NCBI GenBank assembly: GCA_009827205.1
Contig: WUAK01000006.1
Span: 1 to 23,385, forward strand
DNA length: 23,385 nucleotides
Direction: 5' to 3'
DNA from: Phycisphaeraceae bacterium
GTDB lineage: Bacteria > Planctomycetota > Phycisphaerae > Phycisphaerales > UBA1924
The position numbers and the translations under genes are program-made. Below are positions 8,080-16,055 of this stretch, piece by piece. How positions within the stretch are numbered: position 1 is the first letter of the stretch; each line of letters begins with the position of its first letter. The notes under the pieces are model-generated. The model was not told the DNA's origin, did not search any database, and worked only from the letters and a program-made list of their open reading frames with translations.

Positions 8080-9291
8080 ATGATCACCGAACTCACCGCC
8101 GCCGCCGTCGTCTCCAGCACAATCGCCTTCGCCGAGCCAACGCTCAGCGAGGATCTCTCCGTCACGCTCGACGCGATGGCTTCAAGCGCCCTCGCCGCGG
8201 ACCGGGAGGCTTATCTCGAGCATGTCTGGGACGGCGAGAAGACCCTGCACCAGGAGCAGTGGGCATGGGCGAAAGACCTCGCCAGGATCGCGCCCGATGT
8301 CTTGAGGTTCGAGCTCGTGGGCGAGCCCGCGATCGTTGACGGCGAGGCACACGCTGACATCAAGATCACGTGGAACACCGAGAACTGGGAGAGCCACGAC
8401 AGGACGATCGATGTCCCCGTGCGATTTATAGAAGACAATGGCAAGTGGCTCTACGCGGGGCGGCAATGGGCCGAACTCGAGGGCGATGGTGTGCGAGTGC
8501 TCTACGCGGACGGGCTTGGGGAGTCGGCAATCCGCGCACTGGATATCTGGCCTGAGATCAAGCAGAATGTTGAAGAGGGATTCAAGCGCACGCTCGATCA
8601 TCCGCAGGTCATCAAGATGTACACCTCGATGCCCGAGCTCCAGTTCTCGATCTTCCCAGCGTACGTCGAGCCGCTCGGCGGTTGGAACGAGCCCATGGAA
8701 TCGATCAAGCTTGTCGGGTTCGATTTCTCGGCGGGTCATCTCCGCGCGGTGCTCGGCCACGAGTACGCGCACGCGCTGACGTTCAGCATCCCGCCAGAAG
8801 AGATAGCCGTCGAGCGGGCGCACGCGGTGCCCTGGTGGGTGCACGAAGGGATCGCCGAGCTTGCGACGCAGGGGTTCACGCCCAACCGGGGCCGGGCGCA
8901 GATGGCGGTCGAGCACTGGCACCGCCGGGGCGAGCTGCAGGCGTGGGAGGATCTGTCGGACTTCTACACCGTCGATCCTTCTCACTACGGCCAGGTCTAC
9001 GTGCAGGGCCGACACATGGTCTCGTATGTCAACGACACCTTCGGCGACGACGCACGCATCGAGTGGATCGAGTCAATGATGATGGGCGCTACGCTCGAAG
9101 ACGCTTCTGAACAATCGCTCGGCAAGGCGTGGTCTGAGATCGATGCCGACTGGCGCACGTTGGTTTCCGAGGCGGTCGAGGAGCGTGATCGCGCCCGCGC
9201 TGCGGAAGAAGTAAAGCAAGAGCAAGAATCTGATGCGGACTCGAATCAGGGCACAAAGAAAGAGAGCGCCGATCCGAGCAAGGGCGGCTGA
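8080..9291 (+). CDS. Secreted MA-type (gluzincin) metallopeptidase-like protein
   Basis: A 403-residue exported protein. The first ~18 residues form a signal peptide ending AFA before Glu-Pro. About residues 20-135 have no assigned domain but look like a small alpha/beta binding module. The zinc peptidase part has HEYAH at 227-231 (HExxH) and, 25 residues after the second His, WVHEGIAE with Glu256 as the likely third ligand; this W-x-x-E-G-x-A-E arrangement is the peptidase MA-like family. All expected catalytic residues are present, so activity is plausible. The C-terminal ~40 residues are Lys/Glu/Ser-rich low complexity. Product destination is periplasm or outside. It ends convergently 23 bp from the acidic membrane protein gene. 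The substrate is unknown. Confidence 0.82.
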   Translation: MITELTAAAVVSSTIAFAEPTLSEDLSVTLDAMASSALAADREAYLEHVWDGEKTLHQEQWAWAKDLARIAPDVLRFELVGEPAIVDGEAHADIKITWNTENWESHDRTIDVPVRFIEDNGKWLYAGRQWAELEGDGVRVLYADGLGESAIRALDIWPEIKQNVEEGFKRTLDHPQVIKMYTSMPELQFSIFPAYVEPLGGWNEPMESIKLVGFDFSAGHLRAVLGHEYAHALTFSIPPEEIAVERAHAVPWWVHEGIAELATQGFTPNRGRAQMAVEHWHRRGELQAWEDLSDFYTVDPSHYGQVYVQGRHMVSYVNDTFGDDARIEWIESMMMGATLEDASEQSLGKAWSEIDADWRTLVSEAVEERDRARAAEEVKQEQESDADSNQGTKKESADPSKGG

Positions 9292-9314
9292 GCCAGTATC
9301 GTCGTGATCGAGTC

Positions 9315-10541
9315 TTAGTCGATCGGTTCGGGCTCGACCTGCGCGGTCGTCTCGCCGCCAACTAGATCGACATCGGGCTCGGCGGATGTGCCCGGGGCCG
9401 GGCTTCTGCCAATCAGCATGAACATCCAGACCGCGATCGCGTTGAAGAGCGTGACCGCTGCGATCCAGCCCGCGACGTCTCGTACATGCGCGGGCTTCTC
9501 GTCAAAGGGCTTGTTGACCTTTTCAACGGCGATCACACCGATGTTCTGAGCATGAGCGAGTGTGAGCGCTGCGAGCCTCGGAAGCTTCGTGTCGGGTTTG
9601 ACCTCGATTGTCCGTTTTTCTCTGGGCTGCTTCGCCGCCTTCTGCTTCTTGGGCTTCGCCTCAGCGGGCGCGGGCTCAGATTCGGGCACGCCCTCAGTGG
9701 CGTTTCCGGTTTCGGCAGCCTTTGCCTGGGGAGCTTCTTCAGCGGCGGGTTCCGTCACAGGACCTGAAGCAGTCTCTGGCTTCTGTGGTGCGCCTTCATC
9801 GTTGTTGGCTATAGGTTCCGATGGTGCCGCTTCGGCTTGTTCTGTTGATCTTGGAGGCATGCCTTCAGTGAGCACATCTTCGACGTCGTCGAATTCGCCT
9901 TCGAGATCGTCGGCGCCGCCGTACGCATCGACTTCGGATTCTCCTTGCTTGGGCTGTTCCGGGGCGGGTGTTTCACCGGCTTCGAGCACATCGGCACCGT
10001 CGTCGAAATCACCGTCCAGCTCGTCGTCGCTATCAGCGGCCTGCGAATCTGATTCGCTCGTGGGCTTAGGAGTCTCTGCAGGTTTCATCCCTGCTTCGAG
10101 TATGTCCTCACCGTCGTCGAAATCGCCGTCGAGCATCTCGTCTGCAAGCTCGGAAAGCTCCGCATCGACGATATCGACCGCGGATTTCTCCTGAGTTTCA
10201 GTTGCCAACTGATCGCCCGAAGATTCTTCGGCGGCTGCCTCCTCGAGCATGCCCTCGACCTGCTCGTCGAGTGTGCCTTGCTCCGAGGCCACGCCCTCTG
10301 TTTCTGCCGAGTCGTCTTCGGTCTCAGACTGGCGTTCAGGTTCGGGCCCGGGTGTTGCGAGGGCCTCGTCGGGCGACAACGCCGAGGCGATGCCCAGCTG
10401 CTCGTCGAACTGCTCGTCGGTGAGTTCCGCCTGTGCGACCTGTTCCCTGAGCTTCTCTGTGGCATCGCCCATCTCGTTGACGAGTTGGTCGATGCGCTCC
10501 TCGAGCTTCTCGTTGGCCGGGTTTTGAGTCTGATCGGGCAT
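9315..10541 (-). CDS. Acidic repeat protein with a single C-terminal membrane segment
   Basis: I do not recognise this 408-residue protein. Residues 10-49 look coiled-coil (EKLEERIDQLVNEMGDATEK and on). Residues 50-290 are low-complexity, rich in Glu, Ala, Pro and Ser, and hold three copies of a motif like LDGDFDDxxDVLEAGxxP starting at Leu137, Leu175 and Leu213, exactly 38 residues apart. A Lys/Pro-rich stretch (286-310) precedes a conserved-looking segment (311-352), then a hydrophobic helix at 356-378 and a 30-residue acidic tail. The basic flank on the N-terminal side suggests the bulk is cytoplasmic and the tail outside. The start ATG 10541 precedes the first clear helix; no strong ribosome binding site is seen, so an upstream start is possible. 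It may scaffold or dock partners through the repeated motif; that is inference. Confidence 0.75.
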   Translation of the reverse strand: MPDQTQNPANEKLEERIDQLVNEMGDATEKLREQVAQAELTDEQFDEQLGIASALSPDEALATPGPEPERQSETEDDSAETEGVASEQGTLDEQVEGMLEEAAAEESSGDQLATETQEKSAVDIVDAELSELADEMLDGDFDDGEDILEAGMKPAETPKPTSESDSQAADSDDELDGDFDDGADVLEAGETPAPEQPKQGESEVDAYGGADDLEGEFDDVEDVLTEGMPPRSTEQAEAAPSEPIANNDEGAPQKPETASGPVTEPAAEEAPQAKAAETGNATEGVPESEPAPAEAKPKKQKAAKQPREKRTIEVKPDTKLPRLAALTLAHAQNIGVIAVEKVNKPFDEKPAHVRDVAGWIAAVTLFNAIAVWMFMLIGRSPAPGTSAEPDVDLVGGETTAQVEPEPID

Positions 10542-10625
10542 CGTGCGGCTGGCCTCGGCCCCATGATCGGCGGGAACCTCTTCCCACTCAAGGGATACCG
10601 GACCACTCGAACCAGATTCAGGTGC

Positions 10626-10631
10626 TAGTCT
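10626..10631 (+). promoter_or_regulatory. -10-like TAGTCT, 10 nt before rsmE
   Basis: TAGTCT lies 10 nt before the rsmE ATG, and no good Shine-Dalgarno is present. The predicted leader would be only a few nucleotides. No clear -35. Confidence 0.4.
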
Positions 10632-10641
10632 CGAAGAACGC

Positions 10642-11400
10642 ATGCACCGCATCTTTTACCAGTTCGAGGGGGCAACGCCAGCCCCGGGCGATGAAGTCCG
10701 CATAATTGGCGAAGAAGCCCGCCATGCCCTCAGAGTGAAAAGGCTCGAAACCGGGCACAGGCTCGACGTTATTGACGGGTCCGGCACACTCGCACACGCC
10801 TCGATCCTCGGATCAGAAAAGCTCGGCAAGCGCGATGGCTGGGCACTCTTACTCAGGATCGAGAGCGTCCAAGAAGCTCCACGGATCACCCCGCACATCG
10901 ATGTCAGATCCGCTGTGCCCAAGGGCCCGAGGCTTGAATCGATGGTGGATGCCCTCAGCCAGGTCGGTGCTGCGACGTGGGGGCCTCTGATATCAGAGAG
11001 AGCCGTCGTCGATCCGCGAGAGGGCAAGCTTTCACGACTCGAGAGGGTGGTCGAGGAATCGGCGAAGCAGTGCGGCCGGGCCTGGCTCATGGAGATCGCG
11101 CCCCGCACATTTATCGATGACCTGCAAGAGCTGGGCGAGAATCTCATCGTCGCCGACGCCTCGGGCGGGCCCTACGAGCCGAGCGGCATCGACTCCATCA
11201 CCCTCGCGGTCGGGCCCGAAGGAGGCTGGTCAGCGAGCGAACTGGACAAGCTGCGACAAAGCGGAGCACGCGTGTGCGCGTTCGGGACGCACGCGATGCG
11301 CATCGAGACCGCCGTGGTCTCCGCGTGCGCGATTATGCTCGACACCGAGCAGCGGGACCGGGCGGTCCCCGGTACACCCGGTCGGGAGGACACACCATGA
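10642..11400 (+). CDS. rsmE: 16S rRNA (uracil-1498-N3) methyltransferase RsmE
   Basis: SPOUT-class methyltransferase that modifies N3 of U1498 in 16S rRNA on the assembled small subunit, using SAM; 252 residues, usual length. An N-terminal PUA-like domain (EEARHALRVKRLETGHRLDVIDG) is followed by the trefoil-knot domain. Family wording is clear: PKGPRLESMVDALSQVGA (93-110), LISERAVV, ERVVEESAKQCGR, the SAM-binding GPEGG at 191-195 and HAMRIETAVVSACA (217-230). The gene heads a probable three-gene run. Its stop overlaps the next start in an ATGA. It diverges from the acidic protein gene across 100 bp. Confidence 0.95.
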   Translation: MHRIFYQFEGATPAPGDEVRIIGEEARHALRVKRLETGHRLDVIDGSGTLAHASILGSEKLGKRDGWALLLRIESVQEAPRITPHIDVRSAVPKGPRLESMVDALSQVGAATWGPLISERAVVDPREGKLSRLERVVEESAKQCGRAWLMEIAPRTFIDDLQELGENLIVADASGGPYEPSGIDSITLAVGPEGGWSASELDKLRQSGARVCAFGTHAMRIETAVVSACAIMLDTEQRDRAVPGTPGREDTP

Positions 11401-12599
11401 AACGGATTCTGTCAGCCGCGCTCGCCTCTGTCCTGTGCCTTGGAGCTTCGGCGCAAGACTCGCTCGACGAACGAGCCGAGCGGGTTGCGGACAGGGCGAT
11501 CGAGTTTCTGCGTACCCAGCAGCATGAGTCGGGCGGTTGGGCCTTGCGCGACGAGGGACCAAACTTCCCCGCGATCACCGGTCTCGTCATCACGGGCATG
11601 CTGCTCGATCCAGAGATCAACACGGGCGATGAGGATGTCGCAGCCGGCCTCGGTTACATCCTGAGCCACCGCCAGGACGACGGCGGGATCTACGACCGGG
11701 TGCTGGCCAGCTACAACACCGCGATCTGCCTCTCGGCGCTCGCGCTGGCGCGTGACGAGTTGCCAGAAGCAGAACAGAGCGTCGAGCCCGCTGTCGCGTT
11801 TCTGCGCGAGCTGCAGTGGGGCGGGAGCGCGAGTCCGCCCGCTGCGCTGCAGGACGAGGTGCAACCCGTCGCACGCGAGCACCCGTTCTTCGGCGGGGTG
11901 GGGTACGGAAACAGCAGCAGGCCCGACAACTCGAACCTGAACTTCTGGCTACAGGCTCTGCAGGACGCGGGCGTGCCTGGCGATGACCCGGCAGTGCAGC
12001 GGGCTCTCGTGTTCCTCGAACGCACGCAGATGAATGAGGCAACCAACCCGATGCCCTACGCCGACGGTTCGTCCCAAGGCGGATTCATCTACGCCACCAG
12101 CCCCTCATCCGATGAGAACGAACTCGGGATCGGTGAGTCAAAGGCGGGCACGATCACGGAAACCACAACCTCGGGTGACGAGGTCAGCAGACTCCGCGCG
12201 TACGGCTCGATGACCTACGCGGGGTTCAAGAGCTACGTGTTCGCGGAGCTGGAACGATCTGACCCGCGCGTGATCGCAGCTAGGAAGTGGATCGCCCAGA
12301 ACTACACGCTCGAAGAGAACCCGGGCATCGGCACCGAGGGGTACTACTACTTCATCCTCGTTTTCGGGCGCGCCATGAACGAGTGGGGCGAGAAATACAT
12401 CGACGTACAGGTCGAGGACATGATGCTCAGACGTGACTGGGTCGAGGACCTCGTGACACAGCTCGAATCCCTCCAGCAGCCCGACGGGTCGTTCAAGATC
12501 GTTGACGACCGCTGGATGGAGGCGGACCCCGTCCTCGTGACGTCGTACAGCCTGATCTCCCTCCAGAACGCGCGCGAGGCACTACGATCGAGGCAATAA
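11397..12599 (+). CDS. Secreted alpha/alpha-toroid protein (prenyltransferase/squalene-cyclase repeat)
   Basis: A 400-residue protein with a signal peptide (1-19, cleavage near GASA before Gln). The mature part carries several helix-pair repeats with the wording IEFLRTQQHESGGWA, LGYILSHRQDDGGIYD and LESLQQPDGSFKI. These QxxDGG/W-type repeats match the barrel shared by squalene cyclases and protein prenyltransferases. The catalytic DxDD of squalene-hopene cyclase is not seen, so cyclase activity is doubtful; planctomycetes have many such secreted toroids of unknown role. The start ATG 11397 has GGGAGGA just upstream and overlaps the rsmE stop by 4 bp, so translation is coupled. The longer open frame upstream is inside rsmE. 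Confidence 0.82.
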   Translation: MKRILSAALASVLCLGASAQDSLDERAERVADRAIEFLRTQQHESGGWALRDEGPNFPAITGLVITGMLLDPEINTGDEDVAAGLGYILSHRQDDGGIYDRVLASYNTAICLSALALARDELPEAEQSVEPAVAFLRELQWGGSASPPAALQDEVQPVAREHPFFGGVGYGNSSRPDNSNLNFWLQALQDAGVPGDDPAVQRALVFLERTQMNEATNPMPYADGSSQGGFIYATSPSSDENELGIGESKAGTITETTTSGDEVSRLRAYGSMTYAGFKSYVFAELERSDPRVIAARKWIAQNYTLEENPGIGTEGYYYFILVFGRAMNEWGEKYIDVQVEDMMLRRDWVEDLVTQLESLQQPDGSFKIVDDRWMEADPVLVTSYSLISLQNAREALRSRQ

Positions 12600-12639
12600 C
12601 TCCCGCTCACAGCCTTCCCGATCTGCAAGGAGCATCCAT

Positions 12640-14187
12640 TTGAGCAAGCACCCAGAGCACTACATCGCACTCTCAGATCTAGCGCGCAAGGCGTCGCATC
12701 TCAGGTCAGTCGCGGCCCTTCTGGGCTGGGATCAGGAAACCTACATGCCCGCGGGCGGTGCCAATGCGCGTGCCGAGCAGGTCGCGCTGATGGCTGGGCT
12801 CCAGCACGAGATGCTAACCGACAAAAAGCTTGGCGATCTCATCGAGTCATGCGCAGCCGATACTTCGCTCACGAGCGGAGATACTCCCGAATCCGCGAAT
12901 ATCCGCGAGATGCGCAAGGACTTTAACAAGCGTACCAAGCTCCCGGGCGAGCTCGTTTCGGCGCTCGCCGAGGCGACGAGCCGCGCTCAGCACGCCTGGA
13001 AGGATGCCCGCGAGAAAGGCGACTTCGGCGCCTTCAAACCCTGGCTCGATAAGGTGCTCGAGCTCACGCGCGAGAAAGCGCAGTGCCTCTCCGACGGCAA
13101 GGGCGAGCTCTACGACGCGCTCATCGACGACTACGAGCCCGATGCGAAAGCAAGCGAGATCGAGGCGATCTTCACCCCTCTCAAAGATCAGATCTCGAAT
13201 CTTGTTCTCGACATCAAAGAGAACGGCAAGGCGCCCAACCGCGAAGTACTCAACCGCCCGATCAAACCTGTGAAGCAGGAAGCGTTCGGCAAGTTCGTCG
13301 CCGAGGCGTGCGGCTTTGATTTCTCGCGGGGCAGACTCGACATCACGACGCACCCGTTCTGCGAGGGCGTCGGACCGGGCGACACGCGCATGACCACGCG
13401 CTACCGCGAGGCGAGCTGGACTGATTCTCTCTTCGGCATCATGCACGAGATGGGTCACGGCCTCTACGAACAAGGGCTCCCCCTCGGCGCGCCGCACGGT
13501 CAGAGTGATCTGCCCGACCAGACGGGCCTCCCCTGCGGCGAGGCGGTCAGCCTCGGCATCCACGAGAGCCAGAGCCGACTCTGGGAGAACGCGGTCGGAT
13601 GCAGCCTGCCCTTCTGGAAGTGGGCGCTGCCTCACGCAAAGGAGCACCTCGGGTCTGTCATCGAGGACCAGACTCCCGAATCGATGGCCAGCGCAATCAC
13701 CACCGCCGAGCCCTCGCTGATTCGGGTCGAGGCCGACGAGGGCACGTACAACCTGCACATCATGATCCGCTTCGAACTCGAGCGTGCGCTGCTTGCGGGT
13801 GATCTCGACACCGCCGATCTCCCCGCCGCGTGGAACGACGCGTACAAAACCTACTTAGGCCTCGACGTCCCGAGCGACAAGGAAGGCGTCCTCCAGGACG
13901 TGCACTGGTCGTTCGGTCTGATCGGGTACTTCCCGACATACACGCTGGGCAATCTGTACGCCGCGCAGTTCTGGGCAACGGTCCACGAGGAGAACCCGAG
14001 CCTCGACGATCAGATCGCCTCGGGCGACTTTGCGCCTCTGCTGATGTGGTTCCGCGAGCGCATCCACCAGCACGGCAGACGCTACACACCCGCGCAGCTC
14101 TGCGAGAAGGCAACGGGCAAACCGCTCAGCGCCGAGCCGCTCGTGAAATACCTCAAGGACAAGCTCTACCCCGTGTACGGCATGTAA
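12640..14187 (+). CDS. M32-family metallocarboxypeptidase
   Basis: Thermostable carboxypeptidase 1/Taq family enzyme that removes C-terminal amino acids in the cytoplasm; 515 residues, close to the usual ~500. The zinc site is HEMGH at 269-273 with the third ligand Glu309 in GIHESQSR. Other M32 wording is present: LLGWDQETYMPAGGANARAEQ near the N-terminus, TTRYREASW, and GYFPTYTLGNLYAAQFW near the C-terminus. The start is TTG at 12640, supported by AAGGAG at 12627-12632 with 7-nt spacing. It lies 40 nt after the toroid gene on the same strand, probably in one transcript. It abuts the convergent aminotransferase with no base between the two stop codons. Confidence 0.95.
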   Translation: MSKHPEHYIALSDLARKASHLRSVAALLGWDQETYMPAGGANARAEQVALMAGLQHEMLTDKKLGDLIESCAADTSLTSGDTPESANIREMRKDFNKRTKLPGELVSALAEATSRAQHAWKDAREKGDFGAFKPWLDKVLELTREKAQCLSDGKGELYDALIDDYEPDAKASEIEAIFTPLKDQISNLVLDIKENGKAPNREVLNRPIKPVKQEAFGKFVAEACGFDFSRGRLDITTHPFCEGVGPGDTRMTTRYREASWTDSLFGIMHEMGHGLYEQGLPLGAPHGQSDLPDQTGLPCGEAVSLGIHESQSRLWENAVGCSLPFWKWALPHAKEHLGSVIEDQTPESMASAITTAEPSLIRVEADEGTYNLHIMIRFELERALLAGDLDTADLPAAWNDAYKTYLGLDVPSDKEGVLQDVHWSFGLIGYFPTYTLGNLYAAQFWATVHEENPSLDDQIASGDFAPLLMWFRERIHQHGRRYTPAQLCEKATGKPLSAEPLVKYLKDKLYPVYGM

Positions 14188-15486
14188 TCAGAGTCCCGAC
14201 TCTCGGTCGAGCTCCTCAATCAACGCATCGGCAAGGTACTCGTACTGCTCGATGGTGTTGTACACCTGCGCACTCAGGCGGATGTACCGTTTGCCGTCAA
14301 ACGGTTTGCCGAGGTACGCGCTCGGAACCCAGACGGGAACCTGAACACCGTGCCGTTTGACGAGAGCGTCCTGCAGCGCGTTCGAGTAGATCGTGGGCCG
14401 ATTCGCGACCGCATCAAGCCTGTTTGAGGGAACATCCGGCAAGGGAACGGTCGCTAGCGGCCCGATGACCTCTTCCGTCGTAGGGATGTGCGTTCCGAGC
14501 TTGCTGACCAGTGCATCCCTGCCCGCCAGCACGAGATCGTGGTTGTGCGCTGTGATCTCATTCCAACTCCGCTGGGCTGCAAGAGGGACGAGTTCGACGG
14601 CATCGGCAATCGCGAGCCGCGCAGTCGGATCGTCGGTTCCGATGTAGTCAAACTCGAGATTGAACTTGCTGCGTTTCTTCGTGCCCTCGGGCGCGTTGGC
14701 AAAGTTCGAGAGCGCAAGAGGTCTAAACCCATGCTGGTGCTCGGCGCGAACATGCAGCAGCGCCGAGCCTTTGGGCGAGCAGAGCCACTTGTGACAGTTC
14801 GAAGTCAGGAACGTGGCGCCAAGATCATCGACATCGAAATCGATCGCGCCAGGTCCATGCGCAGCATCAAGGAGCGTTGCGACCCCTCGCTCGCGCAGTG
14901 CTGCGCATATGCGCTTAGCTGGCATGACCAGTCCGGTCGGGCTTGTGATGAGACTGAACATGCAGAGCCTTGTCCGCTTGGTGACAGCATCCATGATGAT
15001 CTGGTAGAGCAGATCGCCCGACACGGGTTCATCACTGTCGAGCCAGGGCATCGCTGGGCTGATGACCGTCGCGCCAACCCGCTCGGCTGCGCGGCGGACA
15101 ATGTTCTGACACGCCGGGTACTCGTGCTCGTTGATCAGAATCTCATCGCCCGGCCCGAGAGGCCTGCCGTCCGCGAGTCCGATGCCCGCAAGCGTGTTGT
15201 CGAGCACCGTCGCCACGCACTGCGTCGCGTTGGGCAGGAAGACGTAGTCCTCAGGCCGCCCGCCGATGACACGTGTGATCGCGTTTCGGCTCCGATCTGT
15301 GAGATCAAAGAGGTCTTGGCAATAGAACCGGACGGGTTCTCGCTCGATCCTGTCCCGCATCGCCTGCTGTGCCTCGACTACTGAGACAGGACACGCGCCG
15401 AATGAGCCGTGGTTCAAAAAAACGATGTCAGGGTCGAGCCTCCAGTTCGAGGCGACCGGTGACGGCTTTGGTCTGGTGGTGTTCAC
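14188..15486 (-). CDS. Class V PLP-dependent aminotransferase (isopenicillin-N-epimerase-like)
   Basis: A fold-type I PLP enzyme of 432 residues, related by wording to CefD/isopenicillin-N epimerase and the cysteine desulfurase group. FLNHGSFGACP (23-33) is the usual opening of CefD-like proteins. LDAAHGPG contains Asp207, which contacts the pyridine nitrogen, and NCHKWLCSPKG contains Lys233, the Schiff-base lysine. Such genes are often annotated epimerase although most probably act as desulfurase/lyase or transaminase on unknown amino acids; beta-lactam synthesis is not implied, as no partner gene is near. The start is GTG at 15486. It has no Shine-Dalgarno, but a TACGCT hexamer lies 6 nt upstream, pointing to a leaderless message. 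Confidence 0.9.
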   Translation of the reverse strand: MNTTRPKPSPVASNWRLDPDIVFLNHGSFGACPVSVVEAQQAMRDRIEREPVRFYCQDLFDLTDRSRNAITRVIGGRPEDYVFLPNATQCVATVLDNTLAGIGLADGRPLGPGDEILINEHEYPACQNIVRRAAERVGATVISPAMPWLDSDEPVSGDLLYQIIMDAVTKRTRLCMFSLITSPTGLVMPAKRICAALRERGVATLLDAAHGPGAIDFDVDDLGATFLTSNCHKWLCSPKGSALLHVRAEHQHGFRPLALSNFANAPEGTKKRSKFNLEFDYIGTDDPTARLAIADAVELVPLAAQRSWNEITAHNHDLVLAGRDALVSKLGTHIPTTEEVIGPLATVPLPDVPSNRLDAVANRPTIYSNALQDALVKRHGVQVPVWVPSAYLGKPFDGKRYIRLSAQVYNTIEQYEYLADALIEELDRESGL

Positions 15487-15492
15487 GCGTAA

Positions 15493-15498
15493 AGCGTA
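15493..15498 (-). promoter_or_regulatory. -10-like TACGCT, 6 nt before the aminotransferase GTG
   Basis: On the minus strand a TANNNT hexamer ends 6 nt before the GTG start and no ribosome binding site is visible. The spacing matches the other leaderless candidates in this window. Confidence 0.45.
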
Positions 15499-15534
15499 TC
15501 AGCATCGAGTGGGCGAGCGAATAGAGAAACCGGA

Positions 15535-15888
15535 TCAGGCCAGCACGTCGAGTTTGGAGCCTGCGCCGAGCGTTGCCGCGGCGTTCTGATCGGAGGGGTT
15601 CGTGTAAAACCTCATCGCGGCGTTGCCTTGGACGGTCGGGGCGTGCTGTGTCGGGGCCTCAGTCTTTGCTGCAGGCGAAACGACACGAGCAGCGATCAGC
15701 CGCTCGACGCTGTCAGCTGCGACAGCTTTCTGCACCTGCTGCGACTTGGAAACACTCGAGAGCTCGGCCGTATCAGCGCGGTCCGCGATGCGGAGCCTAG
15801 CCGAGGGATCGATCAACTTGGGACTACGCGCCGGCGCTGTGTTCTGCGTCGTTGGCTGCGCGTGCTGTGTGAAGCTGATCCGGTCCAT
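15535..15888 (-). CDS. Hypothetical 117-residue protein
   Basis: I do not recognise a family. The product opens MDRISFTQ, has a Thr/Gln/Ala/Pro-rich first 25 residues, a charged helical middle (SARLRIADRADTAELSSVS, then KAVAADSVERLIAARV) and a distinctive end: MRFYTNPSDQNAAATLGAG, closing KLDVLA. It has no signal peptide, membrane segment or cysteine. The ATG at 15888 is firmly set by CGGAGG 5-6 nt upstream; a longer frame to 15927 lacks that support. It lies between the EF-G-like gene's terminator and the aminotransferase on the same strand, so it probably has its own promoter. Mid-region composition loosely recalls small flagellar regulators such as FlgM, but the match is too weak to claim. 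Confidence 0.7.
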   Translation of the reverse strand: MDRISFTQHAQPTTQNTAPARSPKLIDPSARLRIADRADTAELSSVSKSQQVQKAVAADSVERLIAARVVSPAAKTEAPTQHAPTVQGNAAMRFYTNPSDQNAAATLGAGSKLDVLA

Positions 15889-15997
15889 CAATCCTCCGAG
15901 AACTAGTTTACCCGGTTCGTCGGCCATCGGATGATTGTCTCGAGTTCCATCAACGTCCGTTTCGGTTTATTGCCGATGAGATCGGTGTTCTGGCGCA

Positions 15998-16031
15998 CAA
16001 GAAAGGCCCCGCCCACAGATGGACGGGGCCC
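15998..16031 (-). terminator. Rho-independent terminator after the EF-G-like gene
   Basis: Read on the minus strand: a 7-bp perfect GC stem (GGCCCCG at 16030-16024 with CGGGGCC at 16011-16005), a 12-nt loop, then TTTCTTG. It starts 25 nt past the EF-G-like stop codon. Confidence 0.85.
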
Positions 16032-16055
16032 TATGTATGTACCAGAAGGCTCCGA

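Noticed and set aside
11397..12599. Toroid gene as squalene-hopene cyclase
   Set aside because: It has a signal peptide and I cannot find the catalytic DxDD motif; only the repeat fold is supported.
12847..13758. 303-codon open frame antisense to the M32 peptidase gene
   Set aside because: Shadow of a gene with an intact HEMGH zinc site; no start signal.
14188..15486. Evidence of a beta-lactam pathway from the epimerase-like enzyme
   Set aside because: The name reflects family history only; no synthetase or synthase gene is nearby.
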